45,948 nucleotides of DNA, taken from the NCBI GenBank assembly GCA_029245955.1, contig JAQWOH010000064.1:1-45948 (forward strand), given 5' to 3'. How positions within the stretch are numbered: position 1 is the first letter of the stretch; every line of letters starts with the position of its first letter. Of the stretch, positions 33,044 through 42,042 are shown piece by piece. The notes beneath the pieces are model-generated. The model did no database searches and was not told the DNA's origin. It saw only the letters and a list, made by a program, of their open reading frames with translations. This DNA comes from Fuerstiella sp. (GTDB taxonomy: Bacteria; Planctomycetota; Planctomycetia; Planctomycetales; Planctomycetaceae). A program made the translations under genes and the position numbers.

Positions 33044-35875
33044 GTGATTCAGCGAAAAATGTTCTTACAGCTTGTGTTCGCGGTAACAGCGTGCTGCCTG
33101 TCAACGTTGTCCGTGGTCGCTGACGCCCAATTTGATATGGTGATCAGAGGCGGACGTGTCGTCGACGGAAGTGGGGCGCCATGGTATGTGGCGGATGTCG
33201 GCATCGACGACGGTCGAATCGTGCGGATCGGCCACATCGACGGCAGGACAGCTGAGACAGTGATCGATGCCAGCGGCCTGATCGTGGCGCCCGGCTTCAT
33301 CGACATGATGGGGCAGACTGCGTCACCGATGGTGGATGACCCGAAGACGGCGATCAATCTGCTGACTCAGGGCATTACCACCATCAATGCCGGAGAAGGT
33401 GGGTCTGCCGCTCCGCTGAGCGTCCAGGATGGTCGTCGCAAAGGCTGGACAACTATGGCCGAGTATTTTGTTCTAATCGAATCAAAAGGGCTTCCGGTCA
33501 ACGTCGTACAGACGATCGGGCATACTCAGGTACGACGAATTGTTCTGGGGGAGGCGGAACGCAGACCGACAGCTGAAGAACTTAAACGGATGCAGAGCCT
33601 GGTGCATGAAGCGATGCAGGCCGGTGCTATTGGGGTGTCCACAGCTCTGATCTACCCTCCCGCGGTCTATGCGGAAACAGAGGAGATCGCAGCCCTTGCG
33701 GCAATTGCAGGTCAGTACGGTGGTCGCTACTACACACACATGCGCAACGAAGGTGACAAGTTGCTGGAGGCCATTGATGAGGCGCTTGAGATCGGTCGTG
33801 AAGGTAATACACCTGTCCACATCTTTCATTTAAAGGCGGCCGGGCGACAGAACTGGGGCAAAATGCAACTGGCGATTGCCAGGATCAAGGCCGCTCGAGT
33901 TGCCGGAGAACAGGTGACGGCTGACATTTACCCTTATGTCAACAACGGACTGGGCATCGCCGCGTTAATTCACCCGCGGCACTTTACGGAAGGATACGAC
34001 AAGCTGCGTGCTCGTCTCGACGACGTGAATCTGCGTGCGGAAATCAGACAGGAAATGGACACAACGGAAGGCTGGGAAAACTGGTTTCGTCACTCCAGTA
34101 AGGACTGGAACCGCGTCATCATTGGTCGCAGTAACAATGAGAAGTACGCGGGTCTGGACGGGCAGTCGGTGGCCGCGATCGCCACGGCGAAAGGCGAAGA
34201 CCCATGGGATACGTTCTTCAATCTTGTCCGTTCTTCAGCGTTCGCACTGCCCGAAACAATGACCGAAGCCAACAAGATTCTGGCCATGCAGCAGCAGTTC
34301 GTTTCTTTCTGCACGGACGTGGGCCCGGCCGGCGGCAGTCGTTCTGCGTCCCATCCAAGGGCTTTCGGTTCGTTTCCCCGGATACTTTCGCGTTATGTGC
34401 GTGAGCTGGGAGCGATTTCACTGGAGCGAGCGATTGCTCAGGCCAGTGCCGCTGCTGCCAACGATGTGCTGGCATACGATCGCGGACGTATCGCTGTTGG
34501 CATGGCTGCAGACGTCATTGTCTTCGACTACGAAAACCTGACGGACCACGCAGGTTTCGCCAATCCTCATGCACTGTCCGAAGGCATGAAACACGTTATT
34601 GTCAACGGACAGCATGTTCTGAAAGACAGCAGGTTCACGGGAGCGAAGCCTGGCCGGGTTCTGCGTGGACCCGGGTATCAGAAGGCGCATGCCTCGTACA
34701 ACGTTTCCTCCGGTGAAAAGGACGAACGCTTTGCCAGCTACGACAGACGCATGCATGAGTTCATGAACGAACACCGGATTCCTGGAGCGTCGGTTGCTGT
34801 CACACATCATGGGCAGACGGTGTTTGCTCGCGGTTATGGATATGCAGACGTGGCCGCGGGCGAAAAGGTGCAGCCAGACAGCCTGTTCCGAATTGCCAGT
34901 CTTTCCAAACCGATTACCGCTGTGGCGGTTCTGCAATTGGTTGAAAGAGACATGCTGAGCCTGGATTCCAATGTGTTTGATGTACTGGAGTACGATGAGG
35001 ACATAAAGGCTGTGGGCGATGAGTTCGATGAGCGTCTGCGCGATGTCACGATTCGGCATCTGTTGGAGCATCGCGGAGGCTGGGATCGTGGCAAATCGTT
35101 TGATGCGATGTTTCGATCCGTTCAGTTCGCAAAACAGGTCGGAATTGCCCCGCCGGCCGATCAGGCGGCCGTAATCAAGGCGATGTTCTCGCAGATGCTC
35201 GATTTCGATCCTGGTGAACATTACGCCTATTCCAACTTTGGCTATTGCCTGCTGGGACGCGTAATTGAAAAAGTGAGTATGCAAACATACGCCGACTACG
35301 TCAAAGAACGTGTGCTCGCCCCGATCGGTATCACGACGATGAAGATCGGTGCCAGTCGACTTGAAGGACGTTCAGAACATGAAGTGCGTTACTACGGACC
35401 AGGTACAGGAAAGTCCGTGTTTCAGGACGACCTGGGTCAGGAAGTACCCTGGCCCTACGGTGGTTGGAATCTGGAGGCAATGGATTCGCACGGGGCCTGG
35501 ATCGCGTCGGCCGTTGATCTGGCGAAGTTTGCGGCCGCCTTCGATGATCCGGACAACTGTCCGCTGCTGAACCGTGAAAGCATAAAACTGATGCATCGAC
35601 GACCACCGGGACTGGCCGGGCACGAAGAAGACGGCTCAGAAAAGGACGTATTCTATTCGCTCGGATGGATGAACCGAGTTGTTGCAGACGGAGAAATCAG
35701 TCACTGGCATACGGGGTCCCTGGACGGAACGTCCGCAATCATGATTCGCCGGCATGACGGAAAGAACTTCGTGGCGCTTCTGAATTCACGTATCAGCCCT
35801 TCGGCATCACATCTTGGCAGAGCCATCGATGAACTGCTGCACAAAGCGGCAAACGAAGTGACAGACTGGCCGTAG
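33044..35875 (+). CDS. Fusion of a D-aminoacylase-like amidohydrolase and a class C beta-lactamase-like serine hydrolase
   Basis: This protein of about 943 residues has an N-terminal signal peptide (MFLQLVFAVTACCLSTLSVV, cleaved near ADA). Residues about 30-570 resemble N-acyl-D-amino-acid deacylases: RGGRVVDGSGAPWYVADVGI, APGFID, YYTHMRNEGDKLLEAIDE, VHIFHLKAAG, and CTDVG followed by HPRAFGSFPRIL. The expected HxH after APGFID is replaced by MMGQ, and the usual metal Cys region (GNCG) reads AGEGG. Residues about 590-943 form a serine beta-lactamase/penicillin-binding fold with Ser619-x-x-Lys622 (SLSK), Tyr729-Ser-Asn731 (YSN) and His889-Thr-Gly (HTG). The start is uncertain: GTG 33044, ATG 33059 or ATG 33005. 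It is periplasmic; a role on D-amino-acid or peptidoglycan-like substrates is inferred. Confidence 0.88.
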   Translation: MIQRKMFLQLVFAVTACCLSTLSVVADAQFDMVIRGGRVVDGSGAPWYVADVGIDDGRIVRIGHIDGRTAETVIDASGLIVAPGFIDMMGQTASPMVDDPKTAINLLTQGITTINAGEGGSAAPLSVQDGRRKGWTTMAEYFVLIESKGLPVNVVQTIGHTQVRRIVLGEAERRPTAEELKRMQSLVHEAMQAGAIGVSTALIYPPAVYAETEEIAALAAIAGQYGGRYYTHMRNEGDKLLEAIDEALEIGREGNTPVHIFHLKAAGRQNWGKMQLAIARIKAARVAGEQVTADIYPYVNNGLGIAALIHPRHFTEGYDKLRARLDDVNLRAEIRQEMDTTEGWENWFRHSSKDWNRVIIGRSNNEKYAGLDGQSVAAIATAKGEDPWDTFFNLVRSSAFALPETMTEANKILAMQQQFVSFCTDVGPAGGSRSASHPRAFGSFPRILSRYVRELGAISLERAIAQASAAAANDVLAYDRGRIAVGMAADVIVFDYENLTDHAGFANPHALSEGMKHVIVNGQHVLKDSRFTGAKPGRVLRGPGYQKAHASYNVSSGEKDERFASYDRRMHEFMNEHRIPGASVAVTHHGQTVFARGYGYADVAAGEKVQPDSLFRIASLSKPITAVAVLQLVERDMLSLDSNVFDVLEYDEDIKAVGDEFDERLRDVTIRHLLEHRGGWDRGKSFDAMFRSVQFAKQVGIAPPADQAAVIKAMFSQMLDFDPGEHYAYSNFGYCLLGRVIEKVSMQTYADYVKERVLAPIGITTMKIGASRLEGRSEHEVRYYGPGTGKSVFQDDLGQEVPWPYGGWNLEAMDSHGAWIASAVDLAKFAAAFDDPDNCPLLNRESIKLMHRRPPGLAGHEEDGSEKDVFYSLGWMNRVVADGEISHWHTGSLDGTSAIMIRRHDGKNFVALLNSRISPSASHLGRAIDELLHKAANEVTDWP

Positions 35876-36171
35876 TGTCACCACCACCCCGCCTTTCGTG
35901 CTGATCGGTGGTGGTTGACCGTCGTCCTCACGTTTCGAGCCGCGCCGGGGGGCGTGTCCGCGCATTCCATAATTCGTGGGAATTGCCGACATCTGCCAGG
36001 TGAATCGCCGTTTATTTTGCTGCGTCCGGTGATATCATGGGTCTGATGCAGGTCCTGCAGGGCCGCATCGTCACAGCCAGGGATTGCTGCAGTAATCCCT
36101 GGTGACTCAGGACACATGTCTTTTGGCCTGCCGATTGCCACCCCCGATAAAATTCATTCACGGAGTACTTT
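35876..36171. other. Intergenic region with two hairpins
   Basis: A hairpin directly after the stop (ACCACCACC 35880-35888 with GGTGGTGGT 35907-35915, 18-base loop) may end the upstream transcript, though no T tract follows. A second perfect hairpin (CCAGGGATT 36077-36085 with AATCCCTGG 36094-36102) lies 70 bases before the next start and could be a leader structure. Confidence 0.5.
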
Positions 36172-36915
36172 ATGTTTCGCTTTGCCACGTTCGCAACTCT
36201 TTCCCTGCTGACCGTCGGGTCTGCCGTCGCTGACGGGCCACAGACAGCACCGCCCGAGTCCGGCATGACGAGCATTTTTAACGGCAAGGACTTGTCGGAC
36301 TGGGACGGCGACTCTCGTCTCTGGAGCGTCAGGGACGGCGTTATTCATGGCGAAACGACGAAGGATGTTCCAGCTAACGGCAATACGTTTCTGATCTGGA
36401 AGGGAGGCGAGACCAAAGACTTTGAGCTGCGTTTGTCCTTCCGGTGCTCTGCCACCAACAATTCCGGAATTCAGTATCGTTCGAAGCACATCACCGGCGA
36501 CAAAGTCAGGAATAAGTGGATCGTACGTGGTTACCAGCATGAGATTCGCAATGAAGTTACGCTGCCGAGTGTCTCCGGGTTTATTTATGACGAAGGTGGC
36601 ACAACCGGCAATCGAGGACGCATCATTCTGGTTGGCCAGAAGGGTGTGTGGGAAGGCAAGGCGCTGAGGAAGTCAGATGAGCCACTGATCACGGCCGACG
36701 AATTCAAGAAGCTGTTCAGGCTGGATGACTGGAACGATGTCGTTATCGTCGCCAAAGGCAACCACATTCAGCACTTTATGAATGGCCGACTGACCATGGA
36801 CTTCACGGACAGCGATGATCGCGTTCTGAGAGAAGGAGTTCTGGCTTTGCAGCTGCACGCAGGCCGACCGATGTTCACTGAATTCAGGGATCTTCGCATC
36901 AAGCATCTTGAGTAG
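36172..36915 (+). CDS. DUF1080 protein (3-keto-disaccharide hydrolase-like, LamG-type fold)
   Basis: This 247-residue protein has a signal peptide (MFRFATFATLSLLTVGSAVA). The DUF1080 core follows: SIFNGKDLSDWDGDSRLWSV, GVIHGE, FELRLSFRC, NNSGIQYRSKH and the end ALQLHAGRPMFTEFRDLRIK. The family has a concanavalin-like beta-sandwich; some members are described as 3-keto-glucoside hydrolases, many are uncharacterised. ATG 36172 has CGGAG about eight bases upstream. It precedes a DUF1549/DUF1553-DUF1501 pair in the same direction by 163 bases, and these three families are often neighbours in planctomycetes. Confidence 0.93.
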   Translation: MFRFATFATLSLLTVGSAVADGPQTAPPESGMTSIFNGKDLSDWDGDSRLWSVRDGVIHGETTKDVPANGNTFLIWKGGETKDFELRLSFRCSATNNSGIQYRSKHITGDKVRNKWIVRGYQHEIRNEVTLPSVSGFIYDEGGTTGNRGRIILVGQKGVWEGKALRKSDEPLITADEFKKLFRLDDWNDVVIVAKGNHIQHFMNGRLTMDFTDSDDRVLREGVLALQLHAGRPMFTEFRDLRIKHLE

Positions 36916-37078
36916 CGATTTTCCGACGCCCGATGATGAACGTGGAATTTTGATGTCGGCCAACGTATGGAACGCTGGCCTTATCGAAGAGTAGATTTCG
37001 TTTGTCGAAGCGTCTTCGGCCGCATGCTGTTCTGTCACAGGCTGTGTTTTTCTGTTCGTCCACAACGCCCTGAATGCC

Positions 37079-40036
37079 ATGCGTGAGAAGCTTCGACAAT
37101 GTAAATCAATCGGCTTCGGTGTTTTCTGTATCGTCGTGACGTGTTCGTCGGTTTGCGGTGCTGACGATACGGAAGGTGCTGTGTTTTTCGAAACACGAAT
37201 CCGGCCGGTGCTGGTTGAGCATTGCTACAGCTGCCATTCGGCGCAGGCAAAAGAAGTGAAGGGCAGCCTGTTGGTGGACAGCGCCCGTGGTCTGCTGCAC
37301 GGTGGAGATTCCGGAACAGCATTAGTTGCCGGTGAACCCGGCGAAAGTCTGCTGATAGAAGCCCTGCGCTATGAGGGTCTGGAAATGCCTCCTTCGAAGC
37401 GTTTGCCCGAAGGGGTTATCAGTGACTTTGCACAATGGGTAGCGATGGGCGCGCCGGATCCTCGCACAGACGATATCACTCACGGTGTTGTGAGAACGAT
37501 CGATATTGAGCAGGGACGAAACTTCTGGGCATTCCAGCCCGTAGCGGACTCTAAGCCTCCCTCAGACGCAGCTGCCTCTGTTGCAGCGAAGTCGTCAATC
37601 GACGCATTTGTCGATGATCGGCTTGTGCAGGCCCGGCTGCGACCTGCACCGCCTGCTGATTCGGCAACGATCGTTCGTCGCATCTACTTCGACCTGACTG
37701 GGCTGCCGCCTTCGCCGCGCGATCTGCGGGCGTATACGGAAGATGCGTCCCCCGCATTATACGCTGCTATGGTGGATCGGTTGCTGCAGTCACCTCAGTT
37801 TGGTGTGCACTGGGGCCGTCACTGGCTGGATGTGGCCCGCTACGCAGACTCCAACGGCGGCGACTTCAACGCTACCTTTCACAATGCATGGAAGTACCGC
37901 GACTATGTTGTTGCTGCGATGAACAATGACAAACCGTTTGACCGATTTATCCGCGAGCAGATCGCCGGTGACCTGCTGCCTTTTAAATCTGACGCCCAGC
38001 GGAGCGAACAGGTAATCGCGACCGGTTTTCTGATGGTTGGTACCAAGATGCTGAGCGAACGTGACAAGATCAAGCTGCAGATGGATGTCGTAGACGAGCA
38101 GATTAACACGGTGGGCGCCGCTTTCATGGGCATGACTCTGGGCTGCGCCCGCTGTCACGATCACAAGTTCGACCCGATTCCTACGAAGGACTACTACGCT
38201 CTTGCCGGGATTTTTCGCAGTACGCGAACGCTGGAAGGAGAAAGCCAGAAGTATGTGTCAACGTGGCTGCGCACAGCGCTGCCGGTGGCGTCCGATCATG
38301 CGGCTGCAGTGAAACAATACAGCTCTAAACTGAAAGAGCTTGAGGCATGTCTGCAGAGTGAGGATAAGCGGCTGGCGAAACTGAAAAAGAATTCGACCGT
38401 CGACAAGCGTCTGATCGTAGACGATGCAGCGGCGAAGCTTACCGGTGCCTGGAAGTCATCCACGTTGACGCCGCGATTTATCGGCAAGAGCTACATTCAC
38501 GACGAGCGAAAGGGCAAGGGAGAAAAATCTGTTGAGTTTTCGTGGACGCCGCCGAAGTCCTCTGTCTACGAAGTTCGGCTTTCCTATACGTCCGGCAGTA
38601 CACGTGCCCGGAACGTACCTGTTAGAGTGAAGCACGACGGCGGTACCACGACCGTGACACTGGATCAGACAAAGGCTCCTCCGCTGGGCAAAACGTTTGC
38701 GGCTGTCGGCCGGTTTTGGTTTGACGTTGCGCAGGCAGCATCCGTGACCGTCTCGAATGCCGGAACGGAAGGGTTCGTTATTGTGGATGCCGTTCAGTTT
38801 GCAGAAGTTGACGACCTGGGCCGCCTTGTCGCTTCTGACGAAGAAGTGCTTCGACAGCAATCTGCTGCTGAGCTCACGAAACAGAACGAAGCTGTCCAGT
38901 CACTCAAACAGCAGCTCAAACAGCTGAAGACGAATGCACCGCCGGAATTGCCTGAAGCCATCGCTGCAGGAGAATTACCGAGAGTGAGCGATTGTGAGAT
39001 CTGTATTCGCGGTGAACACCATAATCGTGGTGAGAAAGTGCCTCGCGGTTTTCTGCAGGTGGCCACGACTGCGGATGTGCAGATTGACAGTAACCAAAGT
39101 GGTCGCAGAGAACTGGCGGACTGGATTGCTGCCGCCGAACATCCGCTGACATCGCGAGTGATCGTTAATCGAGTGTGGTCTCATTTGCTGGGGGAAGGCA
39201 TCGTTCGCAGCGTCGACAATTTCGGTGAACTTGGTGAACGCCCAACTCACCCGCAGTTGCTGGATCATCTTGCGGCGCGATTTGTAACGTCAGCCGGGGA
39301 ACATACAGTGCAGGGCGCCGCTGGATTTGGCTGGTCGCTTAAGTCGCTGATTCGGGAAATCGTACTCAGTCAGGCTTATCTGAGAAGCTGTCAGTATGAC
39401 GACGCATCGTGGCATTCTGATCCTGAGAATCGCCTGCTGTGGAATGCACACCGACGACGCCTGCCCGCAGAATCTCTTCGTGATGCCATGTTGAAGATCA
39501 GTGGTACTCTGGACCTGTCTGCAGGCGGATCACCTGTACAGGGAGCCGGGACGCTGGTGAGATCCAACAGTGCCGACGACGAAGGGTACAACGCTGAAGA
39601 AACTCTTTGCCGCAGTCTTTATCTGCCGATTATCCGTAATGAACTGCCGTCGATTCTGACTGTTTTCAACTTCGCGGATCCGGACCTTGTTGTCGGGCAA
39701 CGTGCGGCCACGAACGTTCCTGCACAGGCGCTACTGCTGCTGAACAGTCCGTTTGTTATGGATCGTGCTGACCAAACGGCCGAGTGGTTGTGTGCTGATA
39801 AGTCAAAGACAGTCAGGTATCTCATCGACCAGACGTATCGTGTCGTTTTGTCCCGTTCAGCTACTGCGGAAGAATTTGAGCGAGCTGCAAAGTTTCTGAA
39901 GATCAGTAAACCGGGACGCACGATTGAAGCCGAGGATAAAGCAGGCACCGTTTCGTCGTCTGAGCTGATAAGCACACGGGTGTCGCGTCTTGTGCATGTG
40001 TTGTTCGCCTCGACCGAATTTCGGATGTTGAACTGA
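37079..40036 (+). CDS. Planctomycete cytochrome-c-like DUF1549/DUF1553 protein with golvesin-like insert
   Basis: This 985-residue protein has a signal peptide near residues 1-28. The PSCyt1 haem motif is CYSCH (Cys49, Cys52, His53), followed by EMPPSKRLPEG. The DUF1549 domain has HWGRHWLDVARYADSNGGD and the CARCHDH motif (Cys356, Cys359, His360). Coiled-coil-prone stretches flank an inserted domain at about 444-574 (IVDDAAAKLTGAW, GKSYIHDERKGKG, FVIVDAVQF), which has the pattern of a golvesin C-terminal-like beta-sandwich, often linked to carbohydrate binding. The DUF1553 domain follows, with GEGIVRSVDNFGELGERPTH. ATG 37079 is the start. It is probably periplasmic and works with the following DUF1501 protein. 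Confidence 0.92.
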   Translation: MREKLRQCKSIGFGVFCIVVTCSSVCGADDTEGAVFFETRIRPVLVEHCYSCHSAQAKEVKGSLLVDSARGLLHGGDSGTALVAGEPGESLLIEALRYEGLEMPPSKRLPEGVISDFAQWVAMGAPDPRTDDITHGVVRTIDIEQGRNFWAFQPVADSKPPSDAAASVAAKSSIDAFVDDRLVQARLRPAPPADSATIVRRIYFDLTGLPPSPRDLRAYTEDASPALYAAMVDRLLQSPQFGVHWGRHWLDVARYADSNGGDFNATFHNAWKYRDYVVAAMNNDKPFDRFIREQIAGDLLPFKSDAQRSEQVIATGFLMVGTKMLSERDKIKLQMDVVDEQINTVGAAFMGMTLGCARCHDHKFDPIPTKDYYALAGIFRSTRTLEGESQKYVSTWLRTALPVASDHAAAVKQYSSKLKELEACLQSEDKRLAKLKKNSTVDKRLIVDDAAAKLTGAWKSSTLTPRFIGKSYIHDERKGKGEKSVEFSWTPPKSSVYEVRLSYTSGSTRARNVPVRVKHDGGTTTVTLDQTKAPPLGKTFAAVGRFWFDVAQAASVTVSNAGTEGFVIVDAVQFAEVDDLGRLVASDEEVLRQQSAAELTKQNEAVQSLKQQLKQLKTNAPPELPEAIAAGELPRVSDCEICIRGEHHNRGEKVPRGFLQVATTADVQIDSNQSGRRELADWIAAAEHPLTSRVIVNRVWSHLLGEGIVRSVDNFGELGERPTHPQLLDHLAARFVTSAGEHTVQGAAGFGWSLKSLIREIVLSQAYLRSCQYDDASWHSDPENRLLWNAHRRRLPAESLRDAMLKISGTLDLSAGGSPVQGAGTLVRSNSADDEGYNAEETLCRSLYLPIIRNELPSILTVFNFADPDLVVGQRAATNVPAQALLLLNSPFVMDRADQTAEWLCADKSKTVRYLIDQTYRVVLSRSATAEEFERAAKFLKISKPGRTIEAEDKAGTVSSSELISTRVSRLVHVLFASTEFRMLN

Positions 40037-40062
40037 ACGTAACTTGTCTCGGAATTGTACCT

Positions 40063-41451
40063 ATGTCCAGCCGCCATCAAGTGTCACGTCGCCTCGCGCT
40101 GCGACGATCTGCCGGATCACTGGCTGGAATCACCCTTGGTGGTATGGGAATGGCGACTTCAGCAGAGCCTGCCGTCGGCACGCAGCAGTTACCCCATCAC
40201 ATGCCGCGGGCAAGGCGAGTCATCTTTCTGTTCATGCATGGCGGTCCGAGTCAGGTCGATACATTTGATTACAAGCCGCAGCTGACCGCGGACGATGGCA
40301 GGAAACTGCCGTTCCCGGAAGCCAGTAACATCGATGCTGTGCCGAAGCTGCTAAAGTCGCCGTGGCGATTCCGCCAGCACGGAGAAAGCGGCGGCTGGGT
40401 GTCGGAACTGCTGCCGCACATGGCGAAATATATCGACGATTTATGTGTGATTCGTTCGATGTACAGCCGAGGCCAGTCGCACGGCCAGGCGGTCAGCATG
40501 ATGCACACCGGCAGCGACAACCTCGTCCGCCCCTCTGTAGGAGCGTGGGTCTCGTATGGGCTTGGCACAGAAAATCCGGACCTGCCGTCGTTTGTTTCGA
40601 TCAGTCCTGCCAGCGGTCACGGCGGCCCCCGCAATTATGGCTGTGCCTTTCTGCCGACCGCTCATCAGGCAACGGCGATCGGCAGTTCAGGAAAGCTCGG
40701 CGAGGCAACAATCCCGCACCTTGGCAACGACCGCCTTGCGGCTGACGAACAGTCAGAGCAACTGAAGCTGTTGAAAGCCATCAACCAGGATCACCTTGCA
40801 AAAGCTGAGCGAGACAGTCAGATTCAGGGAGCGATTGAATCATTAGAACTGGCTTTCCGAATGCAGTCTGCAGCTCCCGACATACTGGATCTGTCGCGTG
40901 AGCCAGATCATCTTCAGCACGCGTACGGAATCGGTAAGAAGGAAACTGACAACTTTGGTCGACAGTGCCTCCTGGCCAGGCGGCTGGTGGAAGCCGGCGT
41001 GCGGTACGTTGAAGTGTCCACCGGCAACGTTTGGGATCAGCACAGCAATCTGTACAACGGCCACGAAAAGAACTCGCTGGCGACGGATCAGCCGGTTGCA
41101 GCTTTGCTGGCTGACCTGAAATCACGTGGCATGCTGGACGACACGCTTGTCGTCTGGGGCGGCGAATTCGGACGTACACCTATTGTGCAGGGCAGTAACG
41201 GCCGAGACCATAATCCTCAGGGCTTTACGACTGTTCTTGCTGGTGGTGGTATCAAGGGGGGGATTGCCTACGGCAACACCGACGAGTACGGTTACTACGC
41301 CGTCGAAGATCGCGTGCATGTGCACGATCTGCACGCGACGATGCTGCATCAGCTTGGCATGGACCATACGAAACTCACCTGTCGCTATGCTGGTCGCGAC
41401 TTTCGTTTGACCGATGTGTATGGAAATGTCGTGCACGACATCGTGTCGTAG
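40063..41451 (+). CDS. DUF1501 protein, Tat-exported (second copy)
   Basis: This 462-residue protein has an N-terminal twin-arginine type signal (VSRRLALRRSAGSLAGITLG). DUF1501 blocks are clear: RRVIFLFMHGGPSQVDTFDY, CVIRSMYSRGQSHGQAVSMM, VVWGGEFGRTPIVQGSNGRD and HDLHATMLHQLGMDHTKL. It begins 26 bases after the stop of the DUF1549/DUF1553 gene. It is more like the common form of the family than the copy at 30063 (for example FGRTP where the other has IGRLP). It is predicted to be periplasmic; the substrate is unknown. Confidence 0.94.
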   Translation: MSSRHQVSRRLALRRSAGSLAGITLGGMGMATSAEPAVGTQQLPHHMPRARRVIFLFMHGGPSQVDTFDYKPQLTADDGRKLPFPEASNIDAVPKLLKSPWRFRQHGESGGWVSELLPHMAKYIDDLCVIRSMYSRGQSHGQAVSMMHTGSDNLVRPSVGAWVSYGLGTENPDLPSFVSISPASGHGGPRNYGCAFLPTAHQATAIGSSGKLGEATIPHLGNDRLAADEQSEQLKLLKAINQDHLAKAERDSQIQGAIESLELAFRMQSAAPDILDLSREPDHLQHAYGIGKKETDNFGRQCLLARRLVEAGVRYVEVSTGNVWDQHSNLYNGHEKNSLATDQPVAALLADLKSRGMLDDTLVVWGGEFGRTPIVQGSNGRDHNPQGFTTVLAGGGIKGGIAYGNTDEYGYYAVEDRVHVHDLHATMLHQLGMDHTKLTCRYAGRDFRLTDVYGNVVHDIVS

Positions 41452-41493
41452 TCCAGTCAGCCGGGCCACGCGAAGAACGCCGGCTCTCCAGTG

Positions 41494-41895
41494 TCACGAC
41501 CGGGGAGTTGTGGGAAGCCGGATGATCACGACAACGCCAATGGACGCGAGTAAAACGGTTGTGAGCCGAAGCGCGAGTGACGACGGTGAGAAATAAATTG
41601 CTGCAGCAACGACAAGGATGACGCAGACAACAGCCTGAATCTTGACGTCCTTACGCACACCACGGTGTTCCTGCCAGTCAGTCAGGATTGGCCCGAAGAA
41701 TCGTGAACGCAGCAGCGCGGCATTGCCCCGTGGTGAAGATCTGGCCAGAAAAAAACTCGTCAGCAACAGAAAGGGTGTTGTCGGCAGGCCGGGCAGAATG
41801 GCCCCCAGAACTCCCAGCAGAAAGAAATTTCCGGCCAGAAACAGAAATAACAGCTTCTTCCAGCCAGTGACGACGGGGCGATCGGGAGAGGGCAT
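41494..41895 (-). CDS. DUF454 family (YbaN-like) inner-membrane protein
   Basis: This 133-residue membrane protein has the DUF454 signature LGVLGAILPGLPTTPFLLL, then SFFLARSSPRGN and FGPILTDWQEHRGVRKDVK, with about four hydrophobic segments. The start is placed at ATG 41895; a TTG at 41928 would add 11 residues. It converges with the DUF1501 gene across a 42-base gap that has only a weak inverted repeat. The role of the family is not known. Confidence 0.9.
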   Translation of the reverse strand: MPSPDRPVVTGWKKLLFLFLAGNFFLLGVLGAILPGLPTTPFLLLTSFFLARSSPRGNAALLRSRFFGPILTDWQEHRGVRKDVKIQAVVCVILVVAAAIYFSPSSLALRLTTVLLASIGVVVIIRLPTTPRS

Positions 41896-42042
41896 ACAGG
41901 ACGGCTGTACTGGATCTGCGGCGGACAATGGTATACAGGATTCGGCAGCACGTTGATGGACGTCGGGTGTTTATCGGCGAAGCGTCACCAAATGGGACAA
42001 ACACAGCATGCTGTTCTCCACGTGCCGAGAGCACACTGCAGT

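Noticed and set aside
41484..41507. Inverted repeat between the DUF1501 and DUF454 genes as a terminator
   Set aside because: The stem is only six pairs with a twelve-base loop and no T tract.
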